Source: Amygdalobacter nucleatus
Lineage (GTDB): Bacteria > Bacillota > Clostridia > Saccharofermentanales > Fastidiosipilaceae
Assembly: GCF_029167365.1 (NCBI RefSeq)
Contig: NZ_JARFNM010000001.1
Location: 1-64,000 of the forward strand
Direction: 5' to 3'
Length of the DNA: 64,000 nucleotides
The notes beneath the pieces were generated by a model. That model was not told the origin of the DNA. It made no database searches and saw only the letters and a program-made list of their open reading frames with translations. The translations under genes were made by a program, and so were the position numbers. This document shows positions 26,469-35,521 of the stretch, in pieces (the stretch's first letter is position 1; each line of letters starts with the position of its first letter).

Positions 26469-28046
26469 TTAGGATGTAACTTTTGACATCAATACAACAC
26501 TCTCGACGTGTTCCGACCCGGGGAACATGTCTACTGGCTGCACGAGTTTCAGCTTATACATGCCGGTTTTTAATAAGTCCACCAAATCCCTAGCCAAGCT
26601 GCCTGGGTCGCAAGACACATACAGCACTTTTTCAGCCTGCATCGCCAAAATCGTATCTATCGTAGCATGGTCCAAACCTTTACGGGGTGGATCAACGACA
26701 ACAACATCAGCTAATTTGCCTGCTTTGAACAGCTTAGGGAAAAGCTCGCCAGCATCACCAGCATAGAAATCCACATTGTCTAACTTGTTCAGAACCTGAT
26801 TCTGTTTGGCATGCAAAATAGCAGACGGCACAATTTCAATGCCAATGACAGACTTTGCCCAACTTGCTAACGGCAAACTGATACTGCCAGTCCCACAATA
26901 CAAATCATAGACACATTCGCTGCCTGTTAGATGCAAATTGTCTAGGGCGGTCGTAAACAGCACCTCTGCGCAACTTGGGTTCACCTGGAAGAAATCCGCT
27001 GCGCCAATCTCATAGCTGAAATCCCAACCAGCTACATGCAAATTTTCACGCACGCTAGCTTTGCCTGCAACTAGCTTAAAATCATTGCTATAAATTTTGT
27101 TCGTCGCTTCTGGCTGAAAATTGACCAAGCACCCTGCTATCTTAACTTCTTTGGCCACGTTAGCTGCTATTTCACGGAAAAACTCAGCTATCTTGTCAGT
27201 GTAATGCTTCGCTTCTAAATTAAGGATAAAAGTTAAGAGCGTAGCCTGTTCCAAATTGCTATATCTAAGCATCAGGCGCTTAAAGAGGCCTGTATTGGTC
27301 GCTTCATCATAGAAAAGCGGCTCTAACTTGAGCAATTTCGCTTGCTCTATAAATTCAGCCTGACTAAACACATGGCGCAACGCCTGCCTAATTAAAGCTG
27401 CATCTTCAAATTCCGCTGGGCAAGCGTCCAAATTTATCACCTTATGTGATTTTGGGGCAAAAAAGCCTAACTTAAAGGGCAAATTGCTTTGCACGAACTC
27501 ACTTCTAGCCACATTATACATTGTATTGCTGTCATGGGTATTAGTCAGGTAGCTTGGCTTATTAAGCGCAACCGCACTTTCAGCTGTTGTAGCAGTCTCC
27601 GCTCTAGCGAAATTGTAAACGAGCTTGTTTCTATAATTAGTCTGCTTGGGGGAAGCTAAAGTGGGCTTAACTAAGCTGTCAATCTGCGTTTCAGCCAATT
27701 TGGTAATCGAGCTTAAAGCGGCCTTAACTTTGGCTTGCTTGAAGTTTAAGCTGACAGCGTATGTCATATGTTGGAGCGCACAACTTCCACAAAGGCCGTA
27801 ATGAGTGCAAATTGGCTTGGTGCGTTCAGCGCTTACTTTTACAACCTCTAGGCATTTAGCGACAGCATAGGTCTTTTTGACAAGCGTTAATTCAGCTTTG
27901 ACTAATTCGCCTGGCAAGGCGGCCATCACGAATATAGTTATCCCCTCAAAACGAGCAACACCCTGCCCCTCAGCGTTAAAGCTTCGAATGGACAGAGTGA
28001 GTTTTTGCTCTTTATGCAAGATTTTACGAGCATCTAAGTTTTTCAT
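26469..28046 (-). CDS. rlmD: 23S rRNA (uracil-1939-C5)-methyltransferase RlmD
   Basis: The 525-aa protein has a TRAM domain (about residues 12-70), an iron-sulfur Cys cluster (CTHYGLCGSCALQH) and a C-terminal Rossmann methyltransferase domain: SAM-binding VYDLYCGTGSISLPLA, VVVDPPRKGLD, and catalytic Cys479 in YVSCDPGSLARDL. It makes 5-methyluridine in 23S rRNA. RlmCD/RlmC paralogs cannot be fully excluded. The last codons (GSEHVESVVLMSK) match three detached copies further left, suggesting that this 3' end is an element integration hot spot. It forms a minus-strand run with glnS and gltX. Confidence 0.9.
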   Translation of the reverse strand: MKNLDARKILHKEQKLTLSIRSFNAEGQGVARFEGITIFVMAALPGELVKAELTLVKKTYAVAKCLEVVKVSAERTKPICTHYGLCGSCALQHMTYAVSLNFKQAKVKAALSSITKLAETQIDSLVKPTLASPKQTNYRNKLVYNFARAETATTAESAVALNKPSYLTNTHDSNTMYNVARSEFVQSNLPFKLGFFAPKSHKVINLDACPAEFEDAALIRQALRHVFSQAEFIEQAKLLKLEPLFYDEATNTGLFKRLMLRYSNLEQATLLTFILNLEAKHYTDKIAEFFREIAANVAKEVKIAGCLVNFQPEATNKIYSNDFKLVAGKASVRENLHVAGWDFSYEIGAADFFQVNPSCAEVLFTTALDNLHLTGSECVYDLYCGTGSISLPLASWAKSVIGIEIVPSAILHAKQNQVLNKLDNVDFYAGDAGELFPKLFKAGKLADVVVVDPPRKGLDHATIDTILAMQAEKVLYVSCDPGSLARDLVDLLKTGMYKLKLVQPVDMFPGSEHVESVVLMSKVTS

Positions 28047-28074
28047 GCACTAACTTTCTAGGACGCTCACAGCG

Positions 28075-29784
28075 TTATTTCTTCAATTTGAAGCCATCTT
28101 TCAAGCCGACTGTTTTGTTGAAGACTAGGTGTTCTAGTTTGCTATCTTTGTTGTCTAAGACGAAATAGCCCAAGCGCATGAATTGGAAATTGTCGCCATT
28201 CTTGGCTTGGCCTAAGCTAGCTTCAAGTTTAGCATCATGCAAAATTTCCAAAGAATTTGGGTTCAAGCAATCCTTGTAATTCTCTGCCTGATCTGGTTGT
28301 TCAGCTGAGAACAGTTGCTCATACAAGCGAACTTCTGCCGTGACACAGGTGCTTTGGTCTACCCAGTGAATTGTGCCTTTAACCTTGCGGCAATCTTTAC
28401 CACTCTTAGTTGTTGGGTCGTATTCGCAGTAGACTTTTGTGACGTTGCCCTGCTCATCTTTATCAAATGAGATGGCCTTCACGATGTAAGCGTCTTTGAG
28501 GCGTACTTCATTGCCTAGGAAGAGGCGGAAATATTTCTTTGGCGGATTTTCCATAAAGTCGTCACGTTCAATGTAGAGGTGCTTGGAGAATGTAATTTCA
28601 CGAGTGCCAGCGTCTTGCTGCTCTGGGTTATTCTGAGAAATCAAAATTTCTTTTTGCTCCTCAGGATAGTTGACGATCTCTAGCTCAATTGGGTGCAAGA
28701 CAGCCATTCTTCTAGTCGCACGCTTGTTCAAGTCGTCACGCAAGCAATGCTCCAGATAGGAATATTCAATCATGTTAGGTTGTTTGGTAATGCCTACGCC
28801 TTCCATGAATGTTCTAACAGCTTCAGGTGTATAGCCACGGCGTCTTAAACCACGGAGCGTCGGCATCCGAGGATCGTCCCAACCGCTTACGATGCCCTGT
28901 TCGACCAATTCACGCAATTTACGCTTGCTCATGACAGTGTTGTACATGCCGAGGCGAGCAAATTCGATTTGGCGAGGTTTGCATTCTACTGAAATGTTAT
29001 TGACTACCCAATCATAGAGTGGGCGGTGGTCTTCAAATTCCAAGCTGCAAAGTGAATGAGTAATGCCCTCAAGTGCATCTTCAATTGGATGTGCGAAATC
29101 GTACATTGGGTAAATGCACCATTTATTGCCTGTACGATGATGTTCTTTGTGTAAGACACGGTAGATGACAGGGTCACGCATGTTCATGTTGCCGCTTGCC
29201 ATATCAATTTTGGCACGCAAAACCATTTTGCCATCTTCCACCTCGCCACTCTTCATCTTTTCAAATAAAGCTATGCTTTCTTCGATTGGACGATTCCGAT
29301 ATGGGCTTTCGGTACCTGGTTCTTGCAAAGTACCACGAGCAGCTTTGATTTCTTCAGAGCTTGATTCATCGACATAGGCAAGACCCTTGTTGATAAGTTC
29401 AATAGCGAAGTTGTACATTTTGTCAAAGTAGCTGGAAGCATAGAAGAAACGATCTTGCCAATCAAAGCCTAACCAATGAATATCGTCTTGTATAGCCTGA
29501 ACGTACTCTGTGTCCTCTTTGACTGGGTTAGTATCATCCATACGCAAGTTGCATAGGCCGTGGTATTTCTCAGCTGTTGAGAAGTTAATGTACAAAGCCT
29601 TTGCATGGCCGATGTGTAAGTAGCCATTTGGCTCTGGCGGGAAACGGGTATGTACAGTTTTACCGTAGCAACGGCCGCCTGGTTGCAATTCTTCGTCAAT
29701 TATCTGATGAATAAAGTTGGTGCTAGCCGTTGTTTCAGGCTCTGTCTCTATATTTACGTCTATCGCCGTTTCATTCTCTTTCAT
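28075..29784 (-). CDS. glnS: Glutaminyl-tRNA synthetase
   Basis: The 569-aa class I synthetase has HIGH at residues 57-60 (PPEPNGYLHIGHAKAL). The KMSKS-like loop is VMSKRKLRELV, and the GlnRS-specific segments RMDDTNPVKEDTEYVQAI and YPMYDFAHPIEDALEGITHSLCSLEFEDHRPLYDW are complete. The C-terminal two beta-barrel anticodon-binding domains are present (about 340-560). It charges tRNA-Gln directly. Many Firmicutes lack this gene and use GatCAB transamidation, so its presence beside gltX is notable. It lies 32 bp downstream of gltX. Confidence 0.95.
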   Translation of the reverse strand: MKENETAIDVNIETEPETTASTNFIHQIIDEELQPGGRCYGKTVHTRFPPEPNGYLHIGHAKALYINFSTAEKYHGLCNLRMDDTNPVKEDTEYVQAIQDDIHWLGFDWQDRFFYASSYFDKMYNFAIELINKGLAYVDESSSEEIKAARGTLQEPGTESPYRNRPIEESIALFEKMKSGEVEDGKMVLRAKIDMASGNMNMRDPVIYRVLHKEHHRTGNKWCIYPMYDFAHPIEDALEGITHSLCSLEFEDHRPLYDWVVNNISVECKPRQIEFARLGMYNTVMSKRKLRELVEQGIVSGWDDPRMPTLRGLRRRGYTPEAVRTFMEGVGITKQPNMIEYSYLEHCLRDDLNKRATRRMAVLHPIELEIVNYPEEQKEILISQNNPEQQDAGTREITFSKHLYIERDDFMENPPKKYFRLFLGNEVRLKDAYIVKAISFDKDEQGNVTKVYCEYDPTTKSGKDCRKVKGTIHWVDQSTCVTAEVRLYEQLFSAEQPDQAENYKDCLNPNSLEILHDAKLEASLGQAKNGDNFQFMRLGYFVLDNKDSKLEHLVFNKTVGLKDGFKLKK

Positions 29785-29816
29785 ACTCTTTCTTGCCTCT
29801 TTCTCAAAAATAAAGC

Positions 29817-31307
29817 TTATGCTTCTGCTAACTCGGCTTTAAGCTGTTCTATAGCCTGTTCTAGTCGTTTCAAAGATTCTTGTTTGCCTAACAAAACAAG
29901 CGCTTCACTAGCTCCGCCTGGGCTCACTTGTAAACCAGTAGCTGCCACCCGAACTGGCCACATGACTTTACCGTTTTTGAGTTCATGGCTAGTTGCGTAG
30001 TTGATCATCACACCATGTAAAGCTGCTTCTGTCCAACTATCTAGTTGCTCAAATTCAGGCAAAACGGCGTGCAAGATCTCTAAGCTGGATTCAAGCGTAG
30101 TTTTCATCTTCTTATGAACAAATAAGTCGTTGCTGTAGTTCGGCAAAGCTGGTAGGAAGCTCAATTTGTCTGTAACTTCCGTGATAACGTTCAAGCGTGG
30201 TTGCAAAATGCGAGCTAAAAGTTCGCTGTTGGCTTGTAATCTCTCAGCAAGTTCACTCTGGCCTTCTGTCAATTGCTTAAGTTCTGGTTGAATGAGGGCA
30301 TAGAACTCATCTACTGTCTTCTTCTGGATGTATTGGGCGTTGAACCATTTGAGTTTCTCAATATCAAACACCGCTGGAGCTTTAGCAATATGAGCAATAT
30401 CAAAGGCTTGTTCTAATTCTTGCAACGTGAACAATTCTGTGGTCGAAGCTGGTGACCAACCAAGTAAAGCCAAGTAGTTGATAACTGCCTCTGGTAAGAA
30501 GCCTTGCTGAATCAGTTCTTCATAGGAAGTTGCGCCATGGCGTTTGGATAATTTCTTGCCATCTGGGCCATTAATTAATGGTAGGTGGATGTATTTGGGT
30601 TGTTTGTAGCCAAATGCTTCATAGAGTAAGACGTATTTAGGCGTAGAGCTTAGGTATTCGCAGCCACGAACTACATGTGTAATTTGCATGGAATGGTCAT
30701 CTACAACGTTTGCAAAGTTATAAGTTGGGTAGTCATCGCTCTTAACCAAAACTTGGTCCTCTAAGGTGTTGTTCTGCACGGTGATGTCGCCATATACTTC
30801 ATCATGGTAGGTAGTTTCGCCTGTATCTGGCATTTTCTGACGAATGACATAAGGCTCACCAGCTTGCAATTTGGCTTTGACTTCTTCGGCACTTAAGTTG
30901 CGACAATGACGGTCATAGCCAATGAATGAAGCGCCTTTGGCAGCTAATTCTTCATGTAATTTGGCTAAGCGTTCTTCGCTGCAGAAGCAATAATAAGCAT
31001 GGCCACTTTCGACCAGTTTCAAAGCTTCAGGTAAATACATGTTAAGGCGTTCGCTCTGAACGTATGGACCTACTTCGCCTGGCTTGTCTGGGCCTTCATC
31101 ATAGTCCATGCCCACGCTCTCTAGAGTGTTGTAAATTTTCTCAAGTGCGCCTTCGACTTTGCGTTTCTGGTCTGTATCTTCAATGCGTAAAATAAATTTA
31201 CCATCATTCGATTTAGCGACCAAATACTCAAATAAAGCTGTCCTTAAATTACCAATATGCATGAAGCCCGTAGGGCTAGGTGCAAAACGTGTTCTAACCT
31301 CTTGCAT
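29817..31307 (-). CDS. gltX: Glutamyl-tRNA synthetase
   Basis: The 496-aa class I synthetase has the signature RFAPSPTGFMHIGNLRTALF (HIG at residues 17-19), the KMSKS-like loop KKLSKRHGATSYEE near residue 250, and a helical anticodon-binding C-terminal domain. GGGAGAG lies five bases before the ATG. It charges tRNA-Glu. With an adjacent dedicated GlnRS it may be discriminating rather than charging tRNA-Gln too, but this cannot be read directly. Confidence 0.95.
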   Translation of the reverse strand: MQEVRTRFAPSPTGFMHIGNLRTALFEYLVAKSNDGKFILRIEDTDQKRKVEGALEKIYNTLESVGMDYDEGPDKPGEVGPYVQSERLNMYLPEALKLVESGHAYYCFCSEERLAKLHEELAAKGASFIGYDRHCRNLSAEEVKAKLQAGEPYVIRQKMPDTGETTYHDEVYGDITVQNNTLEDQVLVKSDDYPTYNFANVVDDHSMQITHVVRGCEYLSSTPKYVLLYEAFGYKQPKYIHLPLINGPDGKKLSKRHGATSYEELIQQGFLPEAVINYLALLGWSPASTTELFTLQELEQAFDIAHIAKAPAVFDIEKLKWFNAQYIQKKTVDEFYALIQPELKQLTEGQSELAERLQANSELLARILQPRLNVITEVTDKLSFLPALPNYSNDLFVHKKMKTTLESSLEILHAVLPEFEQLDSWTEAALHGVMINYATSHELKNGKVMWPVRVAATGLQVSPGGASEALVLLGKQESLKRLEQAIEQLKAELAEA

Positions 31308-31577
31308 ACATCTCTCCCAATTAAATAGTATCCTTAAATTATATAAGATTAGCAGGCATTATGCTAGGGCTCGGAGACACAGTGGAAATTGTATTATTGA
31401 AAGCCTTTTCATACTCTTTAAGCGAAAACATGATTTCAGCAAAGGGTATTTTTTCTCCAAATAACATATTTTTCATGCGTGAATAGATAGTGTAAACTAA
31501 GTTGGTGTAAAAAAGGAAAGCCAAGATGACCCTTTCAGTTATAATAAAAATGCAAATAAACAAACTGGAGGACCAAA

Positions 31578-31682
31578 ATGGCTCAAATTAATATTACACT
31601 AGAAACGGAATTACTTAAAGCCCTATTCATAAGAAACCATGAAGAAGCCATGAAAAAATTACTAAACAAGAGGCAAAATTGA
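31578..31682 (+). pseudogene. IS256-family transposase, N-terminal stub
   Basis: GGAGG precedes an ATG encoding MAQINITLETELLKALFIRN and 14 further residues, then TGA. The start resembles that of mutator-type transposases (MAQINITLxxELLKxLF). The catalytic DDE region is missing. Confidence 0.65.
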
Positions 31683-31939
31683 CAAAAAAGAGAGTTTTTA
31701 GCCCTGAATTCTCGCATGTCTACAAATTGTTTACTTATCTCAACTGTCAAACCTCCGTAAGGATACTGGGGTCAATATTGATAGATGAAAATGAAAAATG
31801 GTCACAGAGAAAATATCTAGATACGAATGTTCTAAAGAAATTTGAACTAGAAGGATTAGTCGAAGTAACTGAGAAACAGTTAGCAACACTAGAAGTTAAA
31901 AGCCAAGGCGACGTTATCGCCCAATTGCTTATTAACTGA
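31679..31939 (+). CDS. Unrecognised frame inside the IS256 remnant
   Basis: An open frame of up to 86 codons starts at a TTG that overlaps the stub's stop. It contains VFSPEFSHVYKLFTYLNC and KWSQRKYLDTNVLKKFELEG. It may be the C-terminal end of the deleted transposase in another frame, or a short hypothetical. No ribosome site supports expression. Confidence 0.35.
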   Translation: MTKKRVFSPEFSHVYKLFTYLNCQTSVRILGSILIDENEKWSQRKYLDTNVLKKFELEGLVEVTEKQLATLEVKSQGDVIAQLLIN

Positions 31940-32008
31940 AAGGAATTTACACCAACTTTCTTGACACAACCGCTCTAAGCTAACAAAATATATAAAGAAG
32001 GTGATATT

Positions 32009-32614
32009 ATGCAAAAATACGTTCGTATCTGCATTCTAACAAGTCTCTGCTTGACTTTGGCAAGTTGTAGCAGTCAAGCGCCCAAGAAGTCAATTAACAC
32101 CATCAGCGAAGCTAGCGAAAGTAAACCGCTTTTAACATCTACCGTTACTACAGATAGCCCCAATCAAGAAAGTCAGCCAGCTACAAGCACAGAAGCAAAT
32201 AAGGCCCTTAAACCAATTGACGCAGCCAAACTCACCGAGTTCTTCAATGCCCTCTCTAACTTACACACTGGCACGGCTGGTTGCAGCCTACAAATCGCAG
32301 GCACGGCAGCTACATGGCTGAATGAGCTTTGCACAAGCGAGATAGATTACACCAACCTTGAAGAAGCATTCAGCGCATACTTAAGCCAGCTTAAACCTGA
32401 ACAGAAAGAGACTCTCACAACTAGCTATGAGCTCCTAACTGACTATGCCGACAAGCTAGTTACTAACGACAAAGACGTCCTTGCGCTAGCTAAAGATGGT
32501 GGTGTCGAACTAAATTCCCAAGCGGTCAAAGAAACTTACTGGCAAAAAGTCAAAGCCGCCATTAATGATGTGTTAAAAGCGCAAAAACTAACCTCGCCTA
32601 AAGAAGCGAACTAA
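32009..32614 (+). CDS. Hypothetical lipoprotein
   Basis: The 201-aa product has a lipoprotein signal peptide (lipobox LASC, Cys20), then a Ser/Thr/Pro-rich linker (residues 21-70) and a mostly helical domain (75-200) with a Cys pair (C88 and C104 region). AAGGTGA precedes the ATG. It is a stand-alone gene ending before a hairpin at 32680-32720. No enzymatic motif is recognised; surface attachment is the only supported inference. Confidence 0.7.
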   Translation: MQKYVRICILTSLCLTLASCSSQAPKKSINTISEASESKPLLTSTVTTDSPNQESQPATSTEANKALKPIDAAKLTEFFNALSNLHTGTAGCSLQIAGTAATWLNELCTSEIDYTNLEEAFSAYLSQLKPEQKETLTTSYELLTDYADKLVTNDKDVLALAKDGGVELNSQAVKETYWQKVKAAINDVLKAQKLTSPKEAN

Positions 32615-32679
32615 TAATGCCTAAATGATAAAGCTAGCAACGCCCAAAGAAGCAAACTAGCAATTACAAGTATGTACAA

Positions 32680-32720
32680 AAAGTCACCTACATGAAATGA
32701 TTTTCAAAATAGGTGACTTT
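32680..32720. terminator. Hairpin after the lipoprotein gene
   Basis: An 11-bp perfect stem (AAAGTCACCTA / TAGGTGACTTT) with a 19-base loop lies 66 bp after the lipoprotein stop. Confidence 0.6.
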
Positions 32721-32766
32721 CAAATATAAATAACTTCTCAAATATAGCTCACTATATAGCGCATTA

Positions 32767-32854
32767 CCTGGCACTTAATGAGCGCTTCGCACCTGGCACT
32801 TAACAAGCACTCGTATCTGGCGTTTAATAAGCACATCAGATTGGCGCTCTAATG
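32767..32854. repeat. Degenerate 25-bp tandem repeat
   Basis: Three units of 25 bp start at 32767, 32792 and 32817 around (C)CTGGCACTTAAT-AGCAC, with a partial fourth at 32842. They lie between the lipoprotein terminator and the 3' end of the MgtC gene. Confidence 0.65.
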
Positions 32855-32857
32855 ATT

Positions 32858-33559
32858 CTATATACCCTCGTAATATTGCACACCCTCTGCCTGCTGCAGG
32901 AACTCAATAAGCATTGGTCGCTGCTTGTAATTATCTAACTCCACGGACAAGGTCACCCAAACCGTGCCCTTTTGCCAAGAACTGTCGGCAATTTCCAGTT
33001 GGTGATAGCGCATATTTTCTTTACGCAATTTGGCAAAAATGGCATGCAAATTAGCCGCTGACTCTAGCTCAAGATAGAGCGTGAAATAGCGGGAGAAACG
33101 CTGGATTTTGTTTTCAAGCAAATTGAGCACCGTATAGATGAAAATTGCAAAGAACAAGGCTAAAAGTGCCAGCCAAAGATAGCCAATACCGATGGAAAGG
33201 CCCGCACAAGCACAAGTCCACAAGCCCGCTGCTGTCGTTAAACCACGCACAACGTTTTTACCGGTGACGATAATCGTGCCAACGCCGAGGAAACCTATGC
33301 CACTTACAACCTGCGCGCTCAAACGGTTCATATCAGCTTTAGCCGTTGGGAAAGTATGGAAAATGTACTCACTCACCACCATAATTATAGCTGCACCTAG
33401 GCAAACTAGAGCATGTGTCTTAATACCAGCACCACGATTTTTAAGTTCACGGTCCAGGCCGATCACTACACCGATAATCACAGCAATCGTTAAGCGCAAG
33501 AAGACAGCCTCCGGCGTCCACATCTGCACAATCTCTTCAATATGATAAAACAGCTGCAT
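32858..33559 (-). CDS. MgtC/SapB-family membrane protein
   Basis: The 233-aa protein has the MgtC membrane domain in residues 20-140 with four to five hydrophobic segments and the conserved IGLDREL, GIKTHALVCLGAA, QVVSGIGFLGVGTI and GLTTAAGLW stretches. A C-terminal cytoplasmic ACT-like domain follows. Members are linked to growth in low magnesium and to virulence in Salmonella, but most family functions are unproven. AAGGAGA precedes the ATG. The neighbours do not specify its role. Confidence 0.9.
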   Translation of the reverse strand: MQLFYHIEEIVQMWTPEAVFLRLTIAVIIGVVIGLDRELKNRGAGIKTHALVCLGAAIIMVVSEYIFHTFPTAKADMNRLSAQVVSGIGFLGVGTIIVTGKNVVRGLTTAAGLWTCACAGLSIGIGYLWLALLALFFAIFIYTVLNLLENKIQRFSRYFTLYLELESAANLHAIFAKLRKENMRYHQLEIADSSWQKGTVWVTLSVELDNYKQRPMLIEFLQQAEGVQYYEGI

Positions 33560-33619
33560 AATTATTCTCCTTGCTTATTAATCTTTTAATTCTAACTCAT
33601 TTAATTAGCCCTGGCTTAC

Positions 33620-34363
33620 TTAATTAGCTCTAACTTGTTCAATTAGCTCTGGCTTATTTAGCACACGCTTCAAGCCCGCCAAGCTGCTATTCAACAGCAA
33701 ACGTTCAGGCAAATGCTCCTCTTTGACAATCTGTAAGACACGTTCAAAGCGGCCAATGTACGACTCATGATGCGCATCTGAGCCCAGAATTAGCGGCCAG
33801 TCATGTTTGATACTGTAAAAAATCAACTTGGCCATGTTTTCGCTAACCTGCCCAGCTCGAACAGAAGCTGGATCAAGCGAAGATTCATTAAGCTCCAAAG
33901 CAACTTTATATTGCTTCGCAGCCAACACAAGTTGTTCATAGTCTACAGGATATGTGCTATCGTCAGGATGTCCAATTATTTTAACATATGGATTTCGCAT
34001 TGCGCCAATATAAGCCTGCATATTTTCTTCTAGCGTGCCACTAGGCAAAGCCCATTGGTGCAAACTCGCAATAGCATAATCCACTCGTTCTAGTGGCTTG
34101 CCAGTTAAATCAATATGTCCCTCGTAGTCCAAAATTGCAGCCTCGACGCCACAGAGCACATACATGCCCTCATACTGCCTCGGAAAAATCCTAAAATGCT
34201 GAAAATACAGAGCATCGGGCCCGCCTTTGATACTCGGGCCATGATCTGAAAAGCCATAAGCAGCGAGGCCTAAGGCTTTCGCTGCTTGAATATTTTCTTT
34301 GGGGGTACTATACGCATGTCCACTCATCAAAGTGTGCGTATGCAAATCAAATAAAATTTTCAT
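33620..34363 (-). CDS. PHP-domain phosphoesterase (YcdX-like)
   Basis: The 247-aa protein is a complete PHP domain: DLHTHT (residues 6-11), the SDHG motif, metal-binding GVEAAI, IGHPDDSTYP, ALELNESSLDP and LILGSDAHHES. This set of His/Asp ligands binds a trinuclear metal centre. YcdX-type members are phosphatases of uncertain substrate; histidinol-phosphate phosphatase is a related alternative. It follows the iron-type ABC ATPase gene by 41 bp on the same strand, so cotranscription is possible but the link is weak. Confidence 0.85.
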   Translation of the reverse strand: MKILFDLHTHTLMSGHAYSTPKENIQAAKALGLAAYGFSDHGPSIKGGPDALYFQHFRIFPRQYEGMYVLCGVEAAILDYEGHIDLTGKPLERVDYAIASLHQWALPSGTLEENMQAYIGAMRNPYVKIIGHPDDSTYPVDYEQLVLAAKQYKVALELNESSLDPASVRAGQVSENMAKLIFYSIKHDWPLILGSDAHHESYIGRFERVLQIVKEEHLPERLLLNSSLAGLKRVLNKPELIEQVRAN

Positions 34364-34404
34364 ATTTTTCCTTTTATACTAACTTCTTTCAGATTATAGC
34401 AGTC

Positions 34405-35520
34405 TTAAATTACACTTAAACGACCAGAAGCTAAGAACTTTTCACTTACTTTATCAAAGATGAGGATCTTGTCTTTTCTAAAGTCTAAGTTCACCATTTC
34501 ATCGGCATTGAAGTCAACGCTGCCAAAGACAACTGACGAAACTAATTGGTCTTGTACTTTCAGTTTAACTGTCGTCTCCATACCAGTTGGCAAGGTTGCA
34601 TAAACTACGGCTTTTAGCTTGCTGTCTTCTGTAATTGCCACATGCTCAGGGCGAATAGCGACAATTATTTCTTCGTCTAATTCAGGCAAAGCTTCGGCGC
34701 TCATGAACTTGAGTGCATTACCTGCAAAATCAAGTACGGCCTCTTTGTCCTGCTGTTCTTTGACCGTTAGATGCAAAAGGTTGATGGCAGGGTTGCCCAT
34801 GAAATCAGCGACAAAGACGTTGCTCGGGCGATTGTAAATTTCAAGTGGTGGCGCATACTGCTGCAAAACGCCTTTTTTCATCAGGCAGACTTTGCTCGAC
34901 AAGGTCATGGCCTCCAGCTGATCGTGTGTAACATAGATAAATGTCGAATCAGTATCGATATGGAGGCGCTTAAGCTCGGTGCGCATTTCGCCACGCAATT
35001 TCGCGTCCAAGTTCGATAACGGCTCATCCATGAACAGAACTTGTGGCCGTGGGGCTAAGGTTCTGGCAATAGCGACACGCTGCTGTTGGCCGCCTGATAA
35101 TTCAGCTGGATAGCGCTCAGCAAATTGCTCAATTTGAAGCATTTTGAGTAATTCCGCTACTCGCTTCTCAATATCGGCCTTGGACCATTTGAGATTCTCT
35201 AGGCCGAAAGCGATATTTTTGTAGACTGTCATGTGCGGCCAGAGGGCATAGTTCTGGAACAAGAAGCCAATGTCACGCTTGTCTGGGGACACGTTGATGC
35301 CTTCATCGGCTGAGAAGACGACTTTGCCATTAATCGTGATTGTACCAGCTGTCGGAGTTTCCAAGCCTGCAATCATTCTCAAAGTGGTTGTTTTGCCACA
35401 GCCAGATGGGCCTAACAAAGTGACAAAGGCACGATTCTCAATTGTCATATTCAAATTTTCAACAGCTACGAAGCCGTTAGGGAACTTTTTGGTAACGTTA
35501 CGCAAAATAATTTCTGGCAT
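34405..35520 (-). CDS. Iron(III)-type ABC transporter ATPase (FbpC-like)
   Basis: A 371-aa importer ATPase: Walker A LGPSGCGKTT at residues 36-45, signature [14 protein letters not shown], Walker B VLFMDEPLSNLDAKLR, switch His in YVTHDQLEAMTLS, and a C-terminal TOBE/OB region (about 240-371). The composition matches the Fbp/Pot group (iron, polyamine or phosphonate). It lies 1 bp from the fused permease gene, and a binding protein gene precedes both, so it powers that importer. Iron(III) is the likeliest substrate by subunit layout. Confidence 0.85.
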   Translation of the reverse strand: MPEIILRNVTKKFPNGFVAVENLNMTIENRAFVTLLGPSGCGKTTTLRMIAGLETPTAGTITINGKVVFSADEGINVSPDKRDIGFLFQNYALWPHMTVYKNIAFGLENLKWSKADIEKRVAELLKMLQIEQFAERYPAELSGGQQQRVAIARTLAPRPQVLFMDEPLSNLDAKLRGEMRTELKRLHIDTDSTFIYVTHDQLEAMTLSSKVCLMKKGVLQQYAPPLEIYNRPSNVFVADFMGNPAINLLHLTVKEQQDKEAVLDFAGNALKFMSAEALPELDEEIIVAIRPEHVAITEDSKLKAVVYATLPTGMETTVKLKVQDQLVSSVVFGSVDFNADEMVNLDFRKDKILIFDKVSEKFLASGRLSVI

Positions 35521-35521
35521 C

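Larger units (their letters stand above)
31490..31967 (+). mobile_element. IS256-type element, internal deletion derivative
   Basis: Terminal inverted repeats at 31490-31511 and 31946-31967 share GTGT, AA and AAGTTGGTGTAAA in the same order. Between them are the first codons of a transposase and an unplaced frame, 478 bp in all instead of the usual 1.3 kb. It cannot move by itself but could be mobilised by a full-length copy. Confidence 0.65.

Noticed and set aside
31339-31563. 74-codon minus-strand frame ending FNNTISTVSPSPSIMPANLI
   Set aside because: No ribosome site and no family resemblance. It overlaps the left end of the IS256 remnant; a chance frame is more likely.
32767-32854. CRISPR array
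   Set aside because: Contiguous 25-bp degenerate units with no spacers and no cas genes.
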